Assembly: GCA_902595515.1 (NCBI GenBank)
Contig: CACJQK010000001.1
Location: 1 to 64,000 of the forward strand
Length of the DNA: 64,000 nucleotides
DNA from: an uncultured SAR116 cluster alpha proteobacterium
GTDB taxonomy: Bacteria; Pseudomonadota; Alphaproteobacteria; Puniceispirillales; Marisalimonadaceae
Reading direction: 5' to 3'
Position 1 is the stretch's first letter, and the number at the start of each line of letters is the position of its first letter. Both the position numbers and the translations under genes were made by a program. The notes beneath the pieces were generated by a model. That model worked only from the letters and a program-made list of their open reading frames with translations, searched no databases and was not told where the DNA came from. Below are positions 27,027 through 38,181 of this stretch, in pieces.

Positions 27027-27103
27027 TGGTAGGCCTGGAGGGACTTGAACCCCCAACCACTCCGTTATGAGCGGAGGGCTCTAACCAGTTGAGCTACAGG
27101 CCT
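27027..27103 (-). tRNA. tRNA-Ile (anticodon CAU, lysidine-type)
   Basis: Folds as a full cloverleaf on the minus strand: a 7-bp acceptor stem AGGCCTG/CAGGCCT, D arm 'GCTC...GAGC', anticodon stem CTCCG/CGGAG with loop CTCATAA (CAU), T loop TTCAAGT, discriminator A and an encoded CCA. A CAU anticodon fits Met, initiator Met or Ile2. The A1-U72 pair excludes an initiator. The TTCAAGTCC T arm and the position next to rpoD, as with E. coli ileX, favour Ile2, which needs TilS lysidine modification. Elongator tRNA-Met is the alternative. Confidence 0.85.
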
Positions 27104-27173
27104 AATAAAAATATAGGAGCTTTATACTAGCACATATTGAGTATGTAAAGCTCAACTATTGAAAGTTAAGCTC

Positions 27174-29189
27174 TTAATTTTCTAAAAATGACCTTAATTT
27201 TCTAGATCGTGTTGGATGCTTTAATTTTCTTAGAGCTTTAGCCTCTATCTGTCTAATACGTTCACGAGTAACACTGAATTGTTGACCGACTTCTTCTAAG
27301 GTATGATCAGTATTCATACCGATGCCAAAACGCATTCTCAAAACCCTCTCCTCCCTGGGTGTTAAACTTGCTAAAATTCTTGTGGTGGTTTCTCTTAAAT
27401 TAGCATGAATCGCAGCCTCTAATGGCTGAACTGCCATTTTGTCTTCAATAAAATCTCCCAGATGACTATCATCTTCATCACCAACAGGAGTTTCTAAAGA
27501 AATAGGCTCTTTAGCAATCTTTAAAACCTTCCTAACTTTGTCAAGGGGCATTGAGATTTTTTCTGATAACTCTTCGGGAGTAGGCTCTCTTCCAATTTCG
27601 TGAAGCATTTGCCTTGATGTTCTAACAAGTTTGTTAATAGTTTCAATCATATGAACAGGAATTCTAATTGTTCGAGCTTGATCAGCAATAGATCTAGTGA
27701 TTGCCTGCCTGATCCACCAAGTAGCATAAGTTGAAAACTTATATCCACGTCTATATTCAAATTTATCAACTGCTTTCATTAAGCCAATGTTTCCTTCTTG
27801 AATTAAATCTAAAAACTGCAATCCTCTATTTGTGTATTTTTTTGCAATAGAAATAACTAATCTCAAATTTGCTTCAACCATCTCTTTTTTAGCTCTGGCT
27901 GCCTCTCTTTCACCTCTTTGAATAATCTGTATCAATTTTTTGTATTCTTGAACTGGCATATTTACATTATTCACAAAATCAAAAACCTGGTCACACAGAC
28001 TAATTATTTCATCATTATGATTTTCTGTGAATTTTTCCCATGATTTTGATTTTCCTGGTTTAATTGCCCAATTGTGATTTATCTCATTACCTACCCAACT
28101 ATTTATAAAGTCTTTTCTCTTGACACCTGAATTTTCAGCTAACCTTAATATAGATCCCTCAACATTAGTGATTTGACGATTCAATCCATACATTTGATCT
28201 ATTAATTCTTCTTGTTTGTTGTTATTAAGATAAATTTTTTCCATTTGCTCAATTAGTGTAATTCTTAAGTCAGATAATCTTTTTTCTGAGCGAGCTACTA
28301 AAGTTTCGCCTTTTCTTAACCTCGCTATTCTTCTTTCACTAAGAGTTAAAATTTCTTTAAATGTTTTAGCAACTTCATCAATCATAGCTAAAATCTGATC
28401 TTTAATTTCAGCTTCCATTGCTACTAGAGAAAGATTAATATCATCATCATTCTCTTCTTCATTCTCTTCTTCATTCACTTCTTCATTATCTTTATTTAAA
28501 TCATCTAGGTCTTCACTTTTTTCTTCATCTTTATTTACTAAATTACCTTTTTTGCTGACTAAATTTGGAGTTACATTTGCAGTTTTCAAATTATCAAATC
28601 TAAAATTATTTAAATTTTCGTTAATAAGTACTGGTTCATTAGCTCCTCCGTTTATTCGAGAATAAGTTGTTTCTAGGTCAATTATGTCTCTCAATAACAT
28701 AGTCCCATCATCAACTTCGTCTCTCCATTTTAGAAAAGCTCTCATAGCTAATGGAGATTCATAAATACCTCCCACCATTAGTTCTCTTCCTGCTTCTATT
28801 CTTTTTGCTATAGATATTTCACCTTCTCTAGACAAAAGTTCAACAGATCCCATTTCTTTCAAATACATTCTTACAGGGTCATCAGACCTAGCTCCTTCTT
28901 CATCGGATAAATTACCAGTATTTTTTTCATCCATTTCTTCTAAGGAGGTTTCTTCTTGCTCATCAACAATATTGAAACCCATGTCATTAATTGCTGAATG
29001 AATGTCTTCTATTTGCTCAGAGGTGTATTCACCAGGTGGCAAAGCTTGATTTAACTCATCAAGAGTGACAAAACCATTTGTTTTCCCTTTTTTAATAAGA
29101 GATTTAATTGCTGAATTGTTGAGATCTAAAACAGGACTATCGTTATTGCTAACTTTAGAATTATTTTTATTTTCATTTTTGGCCAGCAT
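27174..29189 (-). CDS. rpoD: RNA polymerase sigma factor RpoD (sigma70)
   Basis: Primary sigma factor. The product (671 aa from the ATG at 29189; the track uses a GTG four codons earlier) contains region 1.1, region 1.2 ('[20 protein letters not shown]'), a non-conserved region with a very acidic insertion, region 2 ('[20 protein letters not shown]'), region 3 and region 4 ('[20 protein letters not shown]'). A GAG 8 nt upstream of the ATG favours it. It follows dnaG by about 40-50 bp in the alphaproteobacterial yqeY-dnaG-rpoD version of the macromolecular-synthesis operon. Confidence 0.98.
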   Translation of the reverse strand: MLAKNENKNNSKVSNNDSPVLDLNNSAIKSLIKKGKTNGFVTLDELNQALPPGEYTSEQIEDIHSAINDMGFNIVDEQEETSLEEMDEKNTGNLSDEEGARSDDPVRMYLKEMGSVELLSREGEISIAKRIEAGRELMVGGIYESPLAMRAFLKWRDEVDDGTMLLRDIIDLETTYSRINGGANEPVLINENLNNFRFDNLKTANVTPNLVSKKGNLVNKDEEKSEDLDDLNKDNEEVNEEENEEENDDDINLSLVAMEAEIKDQILAMIDEVAKTFKEILTLSERRIARLRKGETLVARSEKRLSDLRITLIEQMEKIYLNNNKQEELIDQMYGLNRQITNVEGSILRLAENSGVKRKDFINSWVGNEINHNWAIKPGKSKSWEKFTENHNDEIISLCDQVFDFVNNVNMPVQEYKKLIQIIQRGEREAARAKKEMVEANLRLVISIAKKYTNRGLQFLDLIQEGNIGLMKAVDKFEYRRGYKFSTYATWWIRQAITRSIADQARTIRIPVHMIETINKLVRTSRQMLHEIGREPTPEELSEKISMPLDKVRKVLKIAKEPISLETPVGDEDDSHLGDFIEDKMAVQPLEAAIHANLRETTTRILASLTPREERVLRMRFGIGMNTDHTLEEVGQQFSVTRERIRQIEAKALRKLKHPTRSRKLRSFLEN
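28450..28485 (-). repeat. 12-bp tandem repeat (three copies) inside rpoD
   Basis: Three adjacent 12-nt units, two identical (plus strand TTCTCTTCTTCA) and one with a single change (TTCACTTCTTCA), encode repeated acidic Glu-Glu-Asn/Val blocks in the non-conserved region of sigma70. The in-frame 12-nt period allows length variation without breaking the gene. Confidence 0.85.
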
Positions 29190-29240
29190 TATTAAACTCA
29201 CTTATAATAAACTTTATCAATTTTTTTGGTTATAAAAAAA

Positions 29241-30908
29241 CTAAATATTCTTAAAATCTAACAAACTTAGTAACTCTTTAAAAATAGTACATATATTTTC
29301 TTCATTTAAATGGTCAAGCTCTAAATTTAATCTAGATGGATAATTACTTTGCATAAAATTATTGATTTGAACAGAAAAACCTTCATTAATCATCTTCTGT
29401 TGCAGATCTTTAGGACTTATTTCAGGGCAATTACTAACCTTGTTCAATATTGAATTTTTTAAATTATTAAAATCCTTATTTTTGAATTTTATCAATGAAA
29501 TTTTTTCATTGAAGATTATACAGATTTTTGGATACATTAACATAATAAAAATGATAGCTCCAATCTTAATTTCAACTCCTGTCTTAGGAATATTTTTTTT
29601 TGAAGAAAATAATTTTTGATTTTTTACATTTATCACATTAGTTTTACGATAAATATTTTTGTTTTTTTCTCTAAATATTTTTATTCTTTTCTCTATTTCA
29701 TCACGATATGCTGACTTTAGATTACTATTTTCAATTGTATTTACTTTTGTTCTTAAATAGTTCCATGAATATGCATAACTTTCAGGTTCATTTTGTCTAA
29801 TAAATTTTAGACCCTGTGCCCATAACATATCAAAAACTCCTATTGCTTTATCCAAGAGATTTTCAAATTCTGCCAATCCATGATTCTTTATAAATTCTTC
29901 TGGATCAAGTTTGTCAGGCAAAAATACAAATTTTATTTTTTTTTTCAGTTTTAGTTTTGGAAGATATTTTTGAAAAACTCTTTCGGTAGCATTTTTACCA
30001 GCAATATCACCATCAAAAACTAAAAAAGCTTCGTCAACTATATTAAAGATTTTTTCTATTTGGTCATCTGTTAATGCTGTCCCAAGAGAAGCAACAGCAG
30101 GATACCCATGAGAATGAAGGCAAATTACATCAGTATAACCCTCACAAATTATAAAACGTTTTTTATGCAAAAGTTTTTTAGCATTAAAAATTCCAAATAA
30201 TTGACTGCTTTTAAGAAATAAAGAGGTTTCAGGAGAATTTAAATATTTTGGTTGACCATTTCCTAAAATTCTACCACCAAATGCAATTATTTTACCTGAG
30301 TTATTTAAAATAGGAAACATGATTCTTTGTTGAAAGAAAAAATCTAAATTTTCATTATTATTTTTTTTAACTAGACCTACTTCAATAAAATCATTTACAG
30401 AAAAACCCTCTTTTAATAAAGTAGAAACTAAATGCTTATTAGATCTTAAATTACCAGAATATCCCAAATTAAAGCTGTTTATAGTTGATTCATTAAAACC
30501 TCTTTTGTGTAAATAATTTCTAGCTTTTTCACCAAACGGAGCATTTAAGTTATTTATGTAAGATTGAGAAACTCTTTTTAGAAGGTTAAAATGATTTGTA
30601 ACTTTAGGATCATCAAAATATTGATATTTATTAGTATTAATTCCTGCTTGATCAGCTAATCTTTTTAATGCCTCTACAAAAGATAAATTTTCTGTTTCCA
30701 TTATGTAATTAAATATATCTCCATTTTTTCCACAACCAAAACAATGATAAAAACCTTTATCATCTGAAATGTTAAAAGAGGGTGTTTTTTCCTTGTGAAA
30801 TGGACATAGAGCTACGTAATTATTATTATCACGTTTTTTCAGAGATAAGTGTTTACCTATAACTTCAGAAAGTTTAATTGAATTTTTAATTTCTTCTTTT
30901 AAATCCAT
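29241..30908 (-). CDS. dnaG: DNA primase DnaG
   Basis: Synthesises replication primers. The 555-aa protein has the N-terminal CHC2 zinc finger ('ALCPFHKEKTPSFNI...YHCFGCGKNGDIFNYI'), the RNA-polymerase basic patch, a TOPRIM core ('IICEGYTDVICLHSHGYPAV', 'VFDGDIAGKNA') and a short, divergent C-terminal region (about 430-555) where the helicase-binding domain would be. Slightly shorter than the usual 580-650 aa. It lies between yqeY (27 bp upstream) and rpoD. Confidence 0.96.
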   Translation of the reverse strand: MDLKEEIKNSIKLSEVIGKHLSLKKRDNNNYVALCPFHKEKTPSFNISDDKGFYHCFGCGKNGDIFNYIMETENLSFVEALKRLADQAGINTNKYQYFDDPKVTNHFNLLKRVSQSYINNLNAPFGEKARNYLHKRGFNESTINSFNLGYSGNLRSNKHLVSTLLKEGFSVNDFIEVGLVKKNNNENLDFFFQQRIMFPILNNSGKIIAFGGRILGNGQPKYLNSPETSLFLKSSQLFGIFNAKKLLHKKRFIICEGYTDVICLHSHGYPAVASLGTALTDDQIEKIFNIVDEAFLVFDGDIAGKNATERVFQKYLPKLKLKKKIKFVFLPDKLDPEEFIKNHGLAEFENLLDKAIGVFDMLWAQGLKFIRQNEPESYAYSWNYLRTKVNTIENSNLKSAYRDEIEKRIKIFREKNKNIYRKTNVINVKNQKLFSSKKNIPKTGVEIKIGAIIFIMLMYPKICIIFNEKISLIKFKNKDFNNLKNSILNKVSNCPEISPKDLQQKMINEGFSVQINNFMQSNYPSRLNLELDHLNEENICTIFKELLSLLDFKNI

Positions 30909-30935
30909 AATTTTTCTTATTAATTGAAATAAATA

Positions 30936-31400
30936 CTATAAGTTAGAGAGTTTTTCTTTGACAACTTTACTAACGTAACCAAAGTCCATCATTCCATCAT
31001 ATTGTTCTTTTATAATCTTTATTATTTTCCCCATATCTTTCATAGAATTACATTCTGATGACTTAATAGTTTTATTTATTATCTCATCAATCTCTTGTCT
31101 AGAGAGTTGGCTTGGTAGAAAATTCGTGATTATCTCAATTTCATGTTCTTCTTTTTTTGCTAAATCTAATCTGTTACCTTTAACATACAAGTCAATTGAT
31201 CCTTTTCTTTGTTTTATCATAGTCTGAAGTAGGGAAATAATTTCTTTGTCATTAATTTCTGAATCATGTCCTTTTCCTTTATATATTATGTCTCTCTCTT
31301 TTATAGCTGCCAGTATCAATCGAAGAGTGCTGACTAGATTAGTATCTTTTTTAATCATTGCTTCTTTTAAATTTTTTGAAACTTTTTCTCTAATATTCAT
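30936..31400 (-). CDS. GatB/YqeY domain-containing protein
   Basis: A 154-aa YqeY-like protein sharing the C-terminal helical domain of GatB ('STLRLILAAIKERDI', 'LLQTMIKQRKGSIDLYVKGN', 'NFLPSQLSRQEIDEII', 'DMGKIIKIIKEQYDGMMDFG'). It may bind tRNA; its precise function is not known. It precedes dnaG, its usual place in alphaproteobacteria. AGGA sits upstream of the ATG. It diverges from carA across a 237-bp intergenic region. Confidence 0.9.
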   Translation of the reverse strand: MNIREKVSKNLKEAMIKKDTNLVSTLRLILAAIKERDIIYKGKGHDSEINDKEIISLLQTMIKQRKGSIDLYVKGNRLDLAKKEEHEIEIITNFLPSQLSRQEIDEIINKTIKSSECNSMKDMGKIIKIIKEQYDGMMDFGYVSKVVKEKLSNL

Positions 31401-31637
31401 TTATTTTTCCTAATAATATTTGTTGATATATGTACACCAAGTCTAATTTTAAGAAAATTGATAACATAATTTATAAAATTTTAATCAAATAATTTGAAAT
31501 TTTATTGACGAAGATACTAATACAATCTAATTAAATCTTGATGAAAATTTTGTTTACAAATTATTTCTTTTTAAATCCCAAAAATTCAAAAAACAATTAT
31601 ATTAAAAACCAGTTTTTTAGAAACCTAAAGGTGTCTA
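31401..31637. promoter_or_regulatory. Divergent intergenic region, yqeY-dnaG-rpoD / carAB
   Basis: A 237-bp AT-rich region that must contain promoters for both directions. A TTGACG at about 31505 is a -35 candidate for carA, but no convincing -10 at the right distance was found. No leader peptide, riboswitch fold or terminator hairpin was recognised. AAAGGTG just before the carA ATG is the ribosome binding site. Confidence 0.35.
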
Positions 31638-32861
31638 ATGAATAATGTTAATAATCAGTTTAAAGATAGTGGTTATATACCTTTTAATCTTAATTTAATT
31701 AATAAAAATTATACATTAAATAGTATATTAATTTTAGATAATGGATCATACTTTTTAGGAAGATCTTTTGGTTCTAAAAAAGAATGCTTAGGAGAAATAT
31801 GCTTCAATACTTCTATTTCTGGCTATCAAGAAATAATCACTGATCCATCATATACCGGACAAATCATAACCTTTACTTTTCCTCACATTGGTAACATAGG
31901 TTCAAACAAATTTGATGATGAAGGAAACACAAATTCTATTGCAGGTATTGTAGTTAGGCAACACCCAACAAACGACTCTAATTGGCGATCAGAAATCAGT
32001 TTTAATGAGTGGTTAACGAAAAATGATATACCTGGTATTTCTGGTATTGACACTAGATTGCTAACAAAAACAATTAGAAAACATAAAAGCTGTAATGCAA
32101 TGATATGTTACGATAAAACTGGAAATTTTAAAATTGAAGAATTAAAAAATAAACTAAAAGAGCATCCAAAAATGGATGGATTAAATCTTTCATCTTCTAT
32201 AACTACAAAAAAACAATACAAGTATACTGAAGGTGTACATGAATTAATATCATCAGAGGTTTATAATTTAAAAAACTACAAACCCAAAATTGCTGTCATA
32301 GATTTTGGCGTTAAACAAAATATATTGAGACACCTTGTTAACTTAAATGCAGAAGTTAATGTTTTCTCAGAAAATGCGTCTATTGAGGATATAAATAATT
32401 TCAAGCCTGATGGTATTTTTTTATCAAACGGTCCTGGAGATCCATCAGCAACAGAAATAAAATGTAGAAAACTATTAAGTGCTTTATTTCAACTTAAAAT
32501 TCCTGTTTTTGGAATATGTATTGGTCATCAATTAATTGGGCTATCGTTTGGAGCCAAAACTAATAAAATGCCTCAAGGTCATAGGGGAGCTAATCATCCT
32601 GTCAAAAATATATTTAAAAATAAAGTTGAGATTACCAGTCAAAACCATGGATATCAAATAGACTTAGATACTTTACCAAATTGTTTAGAAGTGACCCATA
32701 CATCTTTATTTGATAACTCAATAGAAGGTATAAAGCATAAATCTTTACCAATTTTTTCAGTTCAGTACCATCCAGAAGCTTCTCCCGGACCAACTGAGTC
32801 ATCTTACTTGTTCAATGAATTTTTAAACTTAATAAAAGTATCAAAAAATGCCAAAACGTAA
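31638..32861 (+). CDS. carA: Carbamoyl-phosphate synthase small (glutaminase) subunit
   Basis: Hydrolyses glutamine and passes ammonia to CarB for carbamoyl phosphate (pyrimidine and arginine synthesis). The 407-aa protein has the N-terminal CPSase domain ('[20 protein letters not shown]') and a class I glutamine amidotransferase with the nucleophile in '[16 protein letters not shown]' and His/Glu in '[13 protein letters not shown]'. It overlaps carB by 14 bp. Confidence 0.97.
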   Translation: MNNVNNQFKDSGYIPFNLNLINKNYTLNSILILDNGSYFLGRSFGSKKECLGEICFNTSISGYQEIITDPSYTGQIITFTFPHIGNIGSNKFDDEGNTNSIAGIVVRQHPTNDSNWRSEISFNEWLTKNDIPGISGIDTRLLTKTIRKHKSCNAMICYDKTGNFKIEELKNKLKEHPKMDGLNLSSSITTKKQYKYTEGVHELISSEVYNLKNYKPKIAVIDFGVKQNILRHLVNLNAEVNVFSENASIEDINNFKPDGIFLSNGPGDPSATEIKCRKLLSALFQLKIPVFGICIGHQLIGLSFGAKTNKMPQGHRGANHPVKNIFKNKVEITSQNHGYQIDLDTLPNCLEVTHTSLFDNSIEGIKHKSLPIFSVQYHPEASPGPTESSYLFNEFLNLIKVSKNAKT

Positions 32862-35800
32862 AGATATTGAATCAGTTTTAATAATTGGTGCTGGTCCAAT
32901 AGTAATTGGACAAGCTTGTGAATTTGATTACTCCGGAGCGCAAGCTTGTAAGGCACTTAAAGAAGAGGGGATTAGAGTAATACTAATAAACTCTAATCCT
33001 GCCACCATTATGACTGATCCAATTATGGCTGATTCTACATATATTGAACCAATAGAAAAAAATACCATTGAAAAAATTATAGAAATTGAAAGACCAGATG
33101 CAATTCTTCCTACTATGGGAGGCCAAACAGCTCTAAACGCAACCTTAGATCTATACAAGTCTGGTATTTTAAAAAAGTTTGATATTGAAATCATTGGTGC
33201 AAAACCTGATTCAATAAATAAAGCAGAAGATCGAGAATTATTTAAAGAAAGTATGAATAAAATTGGTTTAGAGTCTGCGAGGGCTCAAATTGCAAAAAAT
33301 ATTGATCAAGCTATTTCTGCGTTAGATTTTGTTGGTTTGCCAGCAATTATAAGACCATCCTTTACTCTTGGAGGTGAAGGCGGTGGTGTAGCTTATAATA
33401 AAGAAGAATTCCTTGAAATTGTAATTAACGGATTAAAATTATCTCCAACTACTGAAGTGCTTATTGAAGAATCACTTTTAGGATGGAAAGAATATGAAAT
33501 GGAAGTAGTAAGAGATAATGCGGATAACTGTATAATAATTTGTTCTATTGAGAATGTTGATCCAATGGGAGTTCATACAGGTGATTCTATAACGGTAGCA
33601 CCAGCCTTGACTTTGACAGATAAAGAATATCAGAAAATGCGTAATGCAAGTATTGCTGTTTTAAGAGAAATTGGGGTCGATACTGGAGGTTCAAATGTAC
33701 AATTTGCCCTTAATCCAAAAAATGGAAGATTAATTGTAATTGAAATGAACCCAAGAGTAAGTAGATCTTCTGCGTTGGCATCAAAAGCGACGGGTTTCCC
33801 AATAGCTAAAGTTGCTGCAAAACTTGCTATTGGATATACATTAGATGAATTACAAAACGATATTACAAAATCCACACCTGCTAGTTTTGAACCTACAATA
33901 GACTATGTTGTTACAAAAATTCCTCGTTTTACTTTTGAAAAATTTCCTGGATCAAATAATCTTTTAACTACTTCTATGAAATCAGTTGGAGAGGCAATGG
34001 CTATTGGAAGATCTTTTCAGGAGTCTCTTCAAAAAGCGTTAAGATCCCTTGAAACAGGTTTGTCAGGACTCGATGATGTTTATTTTCCAATTCCAAATGA
34101 AAATTTAAACAACAAAGACAATATTTCAGGCTGGTTAGCTGAACAGGTTCCAGAAAGAATATTGAGAATAGCAACTGCGTTTAGACATAGAATTTCAATG
34201 GAAGAAATTTCTGACATTACTGGCTGGGATAAATGGTTTTTAGAACAGATTTTAGGTATAGTTCAAGTTGAAGAACATTTAAAAAATGGTGATTATATTA
34301 TGGATGAGATATTTCTAAGAGGTATTAAATCTATGGGTTTTTCTGATAAACGTATTTCTGAAATAATTCAAATTAGTACTTCAAAAATCTCTGAACTTAG
34401 ATCAAAATTTGGTGTATTTCCATCTTATAAAAGGGTTGATACATGTGCGGCTGAATTTTTTTCAGAAACTGCGTATCTTTACAGTACTTATGAACAGAAT
34501 AAGAATAATGAGTGTGAAGTTTACCCATCAAATAAAAACAAAGTAATTATTCTTGGGGGTGGCCCTAATAGAATTGGACAAGGTATAGAGTTTGACTATT
34601 GTTGTGTTCACGCCGCTTATTGTTTATCTGAAATTGGGTTTGAGACAATAATGATAAATTGCAACCCTGAGACTGTTTCAACAGACTATGATACTTCTGA
34701 AAAATTATACTTTGAACCTCTTAATCATGAAGATGTTTATTCTATTATTGAAAAGGAAAACCAAAATGGCAAAGTAATTGGTGTTATTGTTCAATTGGGA
34801 GGACAAACTCCACTCAAGATTGCTACGAGTTTAGAAAAAGCTGGTGTTAAAATTTTAGGAACATCCGTTGAAGCTATAGATTTAGCTGAAGATAGAAAAA
34901 GTTTTAAGGAATTACTGCAGAGCTTGAAATTAAATCAACCCCTAAATGAAGTCGCAAGCAGTAAAGATGAAGCTTCCAAGATTACACAAAAAATTGGTTT
35001 TCCCGTTGTAATAAGACCTAGTTACGTTCTTGGCGGTCGTGCTATGGAAATTGTACATAACGAAGATCAATTACAAACATATATAAATGAAGCTGTAAAA
35101 GTTTCTGGTGATAACCCAGTTTTGATTGATAGTTTTTTAAAAAATGCCATAGAGGTTGATGTTGATGCTATTTCTGATGGTAATGAAACATTCATTGCAG
35201 GCATTATGGAACATATAGAAGAGGCTGGGATACATTCTGGAGATTCAGCATGTGCCCTTCCTCCACAAACCCTTGATAGAAAAATAATTGATGAAATAAT
35301 TTTACAAACTAAAAAACTTGCAAAATCTCTGAATGTTATTGGCTTCATAAACATACAATTTGCAATTCAAAATAAAAATATATTTATTTTAGAAGTTAAT
35401 CCTCGTGGGAGTAGAACAATACCTTTTGTTGCTAAGTCTACTGGGATACCACTTGTCAAAATTGCATCACAAATAATGATTGGTAAAAAATTATCTGATT
35501 TTAAATTATTAAATAGAAAACTTAACCATATATCGGTAAAAGAAGCGGTATTCCCTTTTGCAAGGTTTCCTGGAACAGATGTAATACTTGGTCCCGAAAT
35601 GAAATCTACTGGTGAAGTAATGGGTATAGGTTTGACTTTTGGTGAAGCTTTTGCAAAAAGCCAACTTGGGGCAGGTATAAATTTACCTTTAGAAGGTAAA
35701 GTTTTCATCTCAATAAAAGATGACGATAAAAATAGTGTAGTGCCTATTGCTAAAAGTTTTTTCAACTTAGGATTTACAATATGTGCAACTTCAGGAACTG

Positions 35801-36087
35801 CAAAATATTTGAACGATAATAAAATTGAAACTCAATATATAAAAAAGGTTATTGAAGGAAGACCAAATGCAGTTGATGCAATGTTATCTAAAGAAATCCA
35901 ACTTGTAATAAATACAGCACAAGGAAGAAATTCAATTAAAGATAGTTTTTCTTTAAGACAAACTGCACTTTTAAATAAAATACCTTATTATACTACTATT
36001 CAGGGTGCTAAAGCAGCTACTCTTGCTATAGAGGCATTAAAAAGTTCTGAATTAAATATTAAATCTCTTCAATCATATTTTGAATAA
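32848..36087 (+). CDS. carB: Carbamoyl-phosphate synthase large subunit
   Basis: Synthetase subunit making carbamoyl phosphate from bicarbonate, ammonia and two ATP. The 1079-aa protein shows the internal duplication of two ATP-grasp halves ('[20 protein letters not shown]' and '[20 protein letters not shown]'; '[16 protein letters not shown]' and '[16 protein letters not shown]'), the oligomerisation domain between them and a C-terminal MGS-like allosteric domain ('[16 protein letters not shown]'). Length matches the family. Coupled to carA by overlap. Confidence 0.98.
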   Translation: MPKRKDIESVLIIGAGPIVIGQACEFDYSGAQACKALKEEGIRVILINSNPATIMTDPIMADSTYIEPIEKNTIEKIIEIERPDAILPTMGGQTALNATLDLYKSGILKKFDIEIIGAKPDSINKAEDRELFKESMNKIGLESARAQIAKNIDQAISALDFVGLPAIIRPSFTLGGEGGGVAYNKEEFLEIVINGLKLSPTTEVLIEESLLGWKEYEMEVVRDNADNCIIICSIENVDPMGVHTGDSITVAPALTLTDKEYQKMRNASIAVLREIGVDTGGSNVQFALNPKNGRLIVIEMNPRVSRSSALASKATGFPIAKVAAKLAIGYTLDELQNDITKSTPASFEPTIDYVVTKIPRFTFEKFPGSNNLLTTSMKSVGEAMAIGRSFQESLQKALRSLETGLSGLDDVYFPIPNENLNNKDNISGWLAEQVPERILRIATAFRHRISMEEISDITGWDKWFLEQILGIVQVEEHLKNGDYIMDEIFLRGIKSMGFSDKRISEIIQISTSKISELRSKFGVFPSYKRVDTCAAEFFSETAYLYSTYEQNKNNECEVYPSNKNKVIILGGGPNRIGQGIEFDYCCVHAAYCLSEIGFETIMINCNPETVSTDYDTSEKLYFEPLNHEDVYSIIEKENQNGKVIGVIVQLGGQTPLKIATSLEKAGVKILGTSVEAIDLAEDRKSFKELLQSLKLNQPLNEVASSKDEASKITQKIGFPVVIRPSYVLGGRAMEIVHNEDQLQTYINEAVKVSGDNPVLIDSFLKNAIEVDVDAISDGNETFIAGIMEHIEEAGIHSGDSACALPPQTLDRKIIDEIILQTKKLAKSLNVIGFINIQFAIQNKNIFILEVNPRGSRTIPFVAKSTGIPLVKIASQIMIGKKLSDFKLLNRKLNHISVKEAVFPFARFPGTDVILGPEMKSTGEVMGIGLTFGEAFAKSQLGAGINLPLEGKVFISIKDDDKNSVVPIAKSFFNLGFTICATSGTAKYLNDNKIETQYIKKVIEGRPNAVDAMLSKEIQLVINTAQGRNSIKDSFSLRQTALLNKIPYYTTIQGAKAATLAIEALKSSELNIKSLQSYFE

Positions 36088-36138
36088 AATTTATTTCTGT
36101 ATTATATTTATTCTGTTGTAATTAATGGAAACATATTC

Positions 36139-36618
36139 ATGGAAAAAGTACCATTTACATTTTCTGGGTTAGAGAAAATTAAGTCAGAATTAGATAATTT
36201 AAAGAAATTTGAAAGGCCTCAAGTAATACAGGCAATTTCTGCAGCTAGAGAACATGGTGATCTAAAAGAAAACGCTGAATATCATGCCGCAAAAGAGAAA
36301 CAAGCATTTTTAGAAGGTCGTATTACAGAACTTGAAGATGTAACTAGTAGAGCAGAAGTAATTGATCTTAGTAAACTCTCGGGTGAAACTGTTACTTTTG
36401 GAGCCAAGGTAAATATTATTGATGAAGATAACGATCAGGAAACGAATTATCAAATAGTAGGACCTTACGAAGCAAACTTAGAAGAAGGCCTTATATCCAT
36501 TGCATCCCCAATAGCAAAAGCTCTGATAGGGAAAGAAGAAGGCATGTCAGTAGTAGTTACAACTCCAAGTGGTACGAAGCATTATGAGATTTTGTCTATA
36601 AAAATACCTAAATCATAG
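36139..36618 (+). CDS. greA: Transcription elongation factor GreA
   Basis: Stimulates transcript cleavage in backtracked RNA polymerase. The 159-aa protein has the N-terminal coiled coil with acidic tip ('[20 protein letters not shown]') and the C-terminal FKBP-like domain ('[20 protein letters not shown]'). Start ATG is 51 bp after carB. Its 3' end overlaps the convergent Lrp gene by 11 bp. Confidence 0.97.
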   Translation: MEKVPFTFSGLEKIKSELDNLKKFERPQVIQAISAAREHGDLKENAEYHAAKEKQAFLEGRITELEDVTSRAEVIDLSKLSGETVTFGAKVNIIDEDNDQETNYQIVGPYEANLEEGLISIASPIAKALIGKEEGMSVVVTTPSGTKHYEILSIKIPKS

Positions 36619-37093
36619 TTTCAAAAGGTATTCCTGGTAAATTTTTCACACTCCTAATATTTAATGAAGTTTTAACATTACTTACTTTAGGTGCTTGCGT
36701 AAGATTATTAGTTAAAAAAAACTGAAAATCATCCCAATCTTTCGTAACAATTTTTAATAAAAAATCGACTTCACCAACTAGCATATGACACTCTCTAACC
36801 TCTGGAAAATTAGATATGTAGTTTTCAAATGTCTTAAGATCGATTTCAGCTTGACTTTCTAGCCCTACATAGGCAAAAACTATAACTTTAAAACCTAAAA
36901 ATTCTGGGTTAACAATAGCGTTGTAACCAAGAATTAAATTTTTATCTTTTAATGATTTAACACGCCTTAAGCAAGATGGAGGCGAAATTTTTACTATTTT
37001 AGCAAGCTGCACATTAGTAATATCACTGTTACTTTGCAATTCGTTCAATATTTTTAAATCAATATTATCTAATTTGTTTTTTTCATTTTTCAT
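36608..37093 (-). CDS. Lrp/AsnC family transcriptional regulator
   Basis: A 161-aa regulator with an N-terminal winged HTH ('[20 protein letters not shown]', '[20 protein letters not shown]') and a C-terminal RAM/AsnC ligand domain ('[20 protein letters not shown]'). Such proteins sense amino acids. The target is not evident; it is divergent from the ELM1-like gene with a 137-bp gap and convergent with greA. No adjacent amino-acid exporter is present. Confidence 0.92.
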   Translation of the reverse strand: MKNEKNKLDNIDLKILNELQSNSDITNVQLAKIVKISPPSCLRRVKSLKDKNLILGYNAIVNPEFLGFKVIVFAYVGLESQAEIDLKTFENYISNFPEVRECHMLVGEVDFLLKIVTKDWDDFQFFLTNNLTQAPKVSNVKTSLNIRSVKNLPGIPFETMI

Positions 37094-37230
37094 TTAATCA
37101 ATACTTCTTTATATTAATTATTAAATAATTATTGTAATAATATTAATATTAAGCCTCAAAATACGCAATTTTATTTCAATTTATTTTAATAAAATTTTTA
37201 TAGAATGTTGGAGAAAAAAAGATAAAGAAA

Positions 37231-38181
37231 TTGAATACAGAAACTTGGATATTATCTGACAGTACCAAGGGTATGGAAAATCAATCAATTGCTTTAGCAA
37301 AAATGTTGAAAAATAACTTTAAGTTAATTCATTACGATCCACCATATTTTTTGAAAAAATTTCCCATGTTAGGAAAAATTTATACTCCATATTTTTTACG
37401 ACAAAAATTACTCTCAAATCTACAACCCTCAATTATTATTACAACTGGTAAAAGAATGGCTGGCACATCAATAGCTCTAAAATCTATTCTAAAGAGTAAT
37501 GTTAAAACTATACATATCCAAAACCCTAAATTATCACTTAAAAATTTCGATTTATTACTAATTCCAGAGCATGATAGAATAAAAGGTAAAAATGTAATTC
37601 AAACAAAAGGTGCTCTTTCTTTTTTTGATGATAAATATATAAATAAAACTAAAGAAACGAGTTTTAATGAAATTAAAACTAACAATAATACAGTTTTATT
37701 AATGATGGGTGGTAATAGTAAAAGGATAAAACCTCAAAATAATGAATATTACGATTTGAGCACTAAGGTAATAAAAGGAGTCAAAAACTTAGATGCTAAA
37801 TTGATTGTTGCTGTGTCCAGAAGAACACCAAACAAAGCTATTAAAATATTGCAGTCCAATTTTTCAAAACATTTAAGAGATTTTAAAATATTCTTTCCAT
37901 CCGAAAAGAACCCTTATCCGCACATTTTAAAAATAATTGATTATGTTATAGTTACGAGTGATAGTGTTAATATGATTTCAGAAATAGCCAACCTCTCTAA
38001 ACCCTTATTTATTTCTCACTTTTCAAACGAGAATAAAAAAATTTCTAAGTTTATATCAAATCTTAAAGAACTAAATGTTGTTAGAGACTATGATGGCAAT
38101 TTATATAAATTTGAGAAAAACAAACTTCAAACAAACAAAAATTGCATATTACAAGTTAACAAGTTTTTTGGATTCCAATAA
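37231..38181 (+). CDS. Mitochondrial fission ELM1-like family protein (DUF1022)
   Basis: A 316-aa member of the ELM1-like family conserved in alphaproteobacteria and plants; family hallmarks are 'WILSDSTKGMENQSIALAKM' at the N-terminus, 'IITTGKRMAGTSIALKS', 'TIHIQNPKLSLKNFDLLLIP' and 'VVTSDSVNMISEIANLSKPL'. The fold resembles GT-B glycosyltransferases. The bacterial function is unknown. The start is TTG with only a weak purine-rich stretch upstream. Its last 33 bp overlap the convergent selO gene. Confidence 0.85.
   Translation: MNTETWILSDSTKGMENQSIALAKMLKNNFKLIHYDPPYFLKKFPMLGKIYTPYFLRQKLLSNLQPSIIITTGKRMAGTSIALKSILKSNVKTIHIQNPKLSLKNFDLLLIPEHDRIKGKNVIQTKGALSFFDDKYINKTKETSFNEIKTNNNTVLLMMGGNSKRIKPQNNEYYDLSTKVIKGVKNLDAKLIVAVSRRTPNKAIKILQSNFSKHLRDFKIFFPSEKNPYPHILKIIDYVIVTSDSVNMISEIANLSKPLFISHFSNENKKISKFISNLKELNVVRDYDGNLYKFEKNKLQTNKNCILQVNKFFGFQ

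Noticed and set aside
31401-31637. Pyrimidine-responsive attenuator or riboswitch before carA
   Set aside because: No stable hairpin with T tract and no leader ORF could be found by eye in this AT-rich leader.
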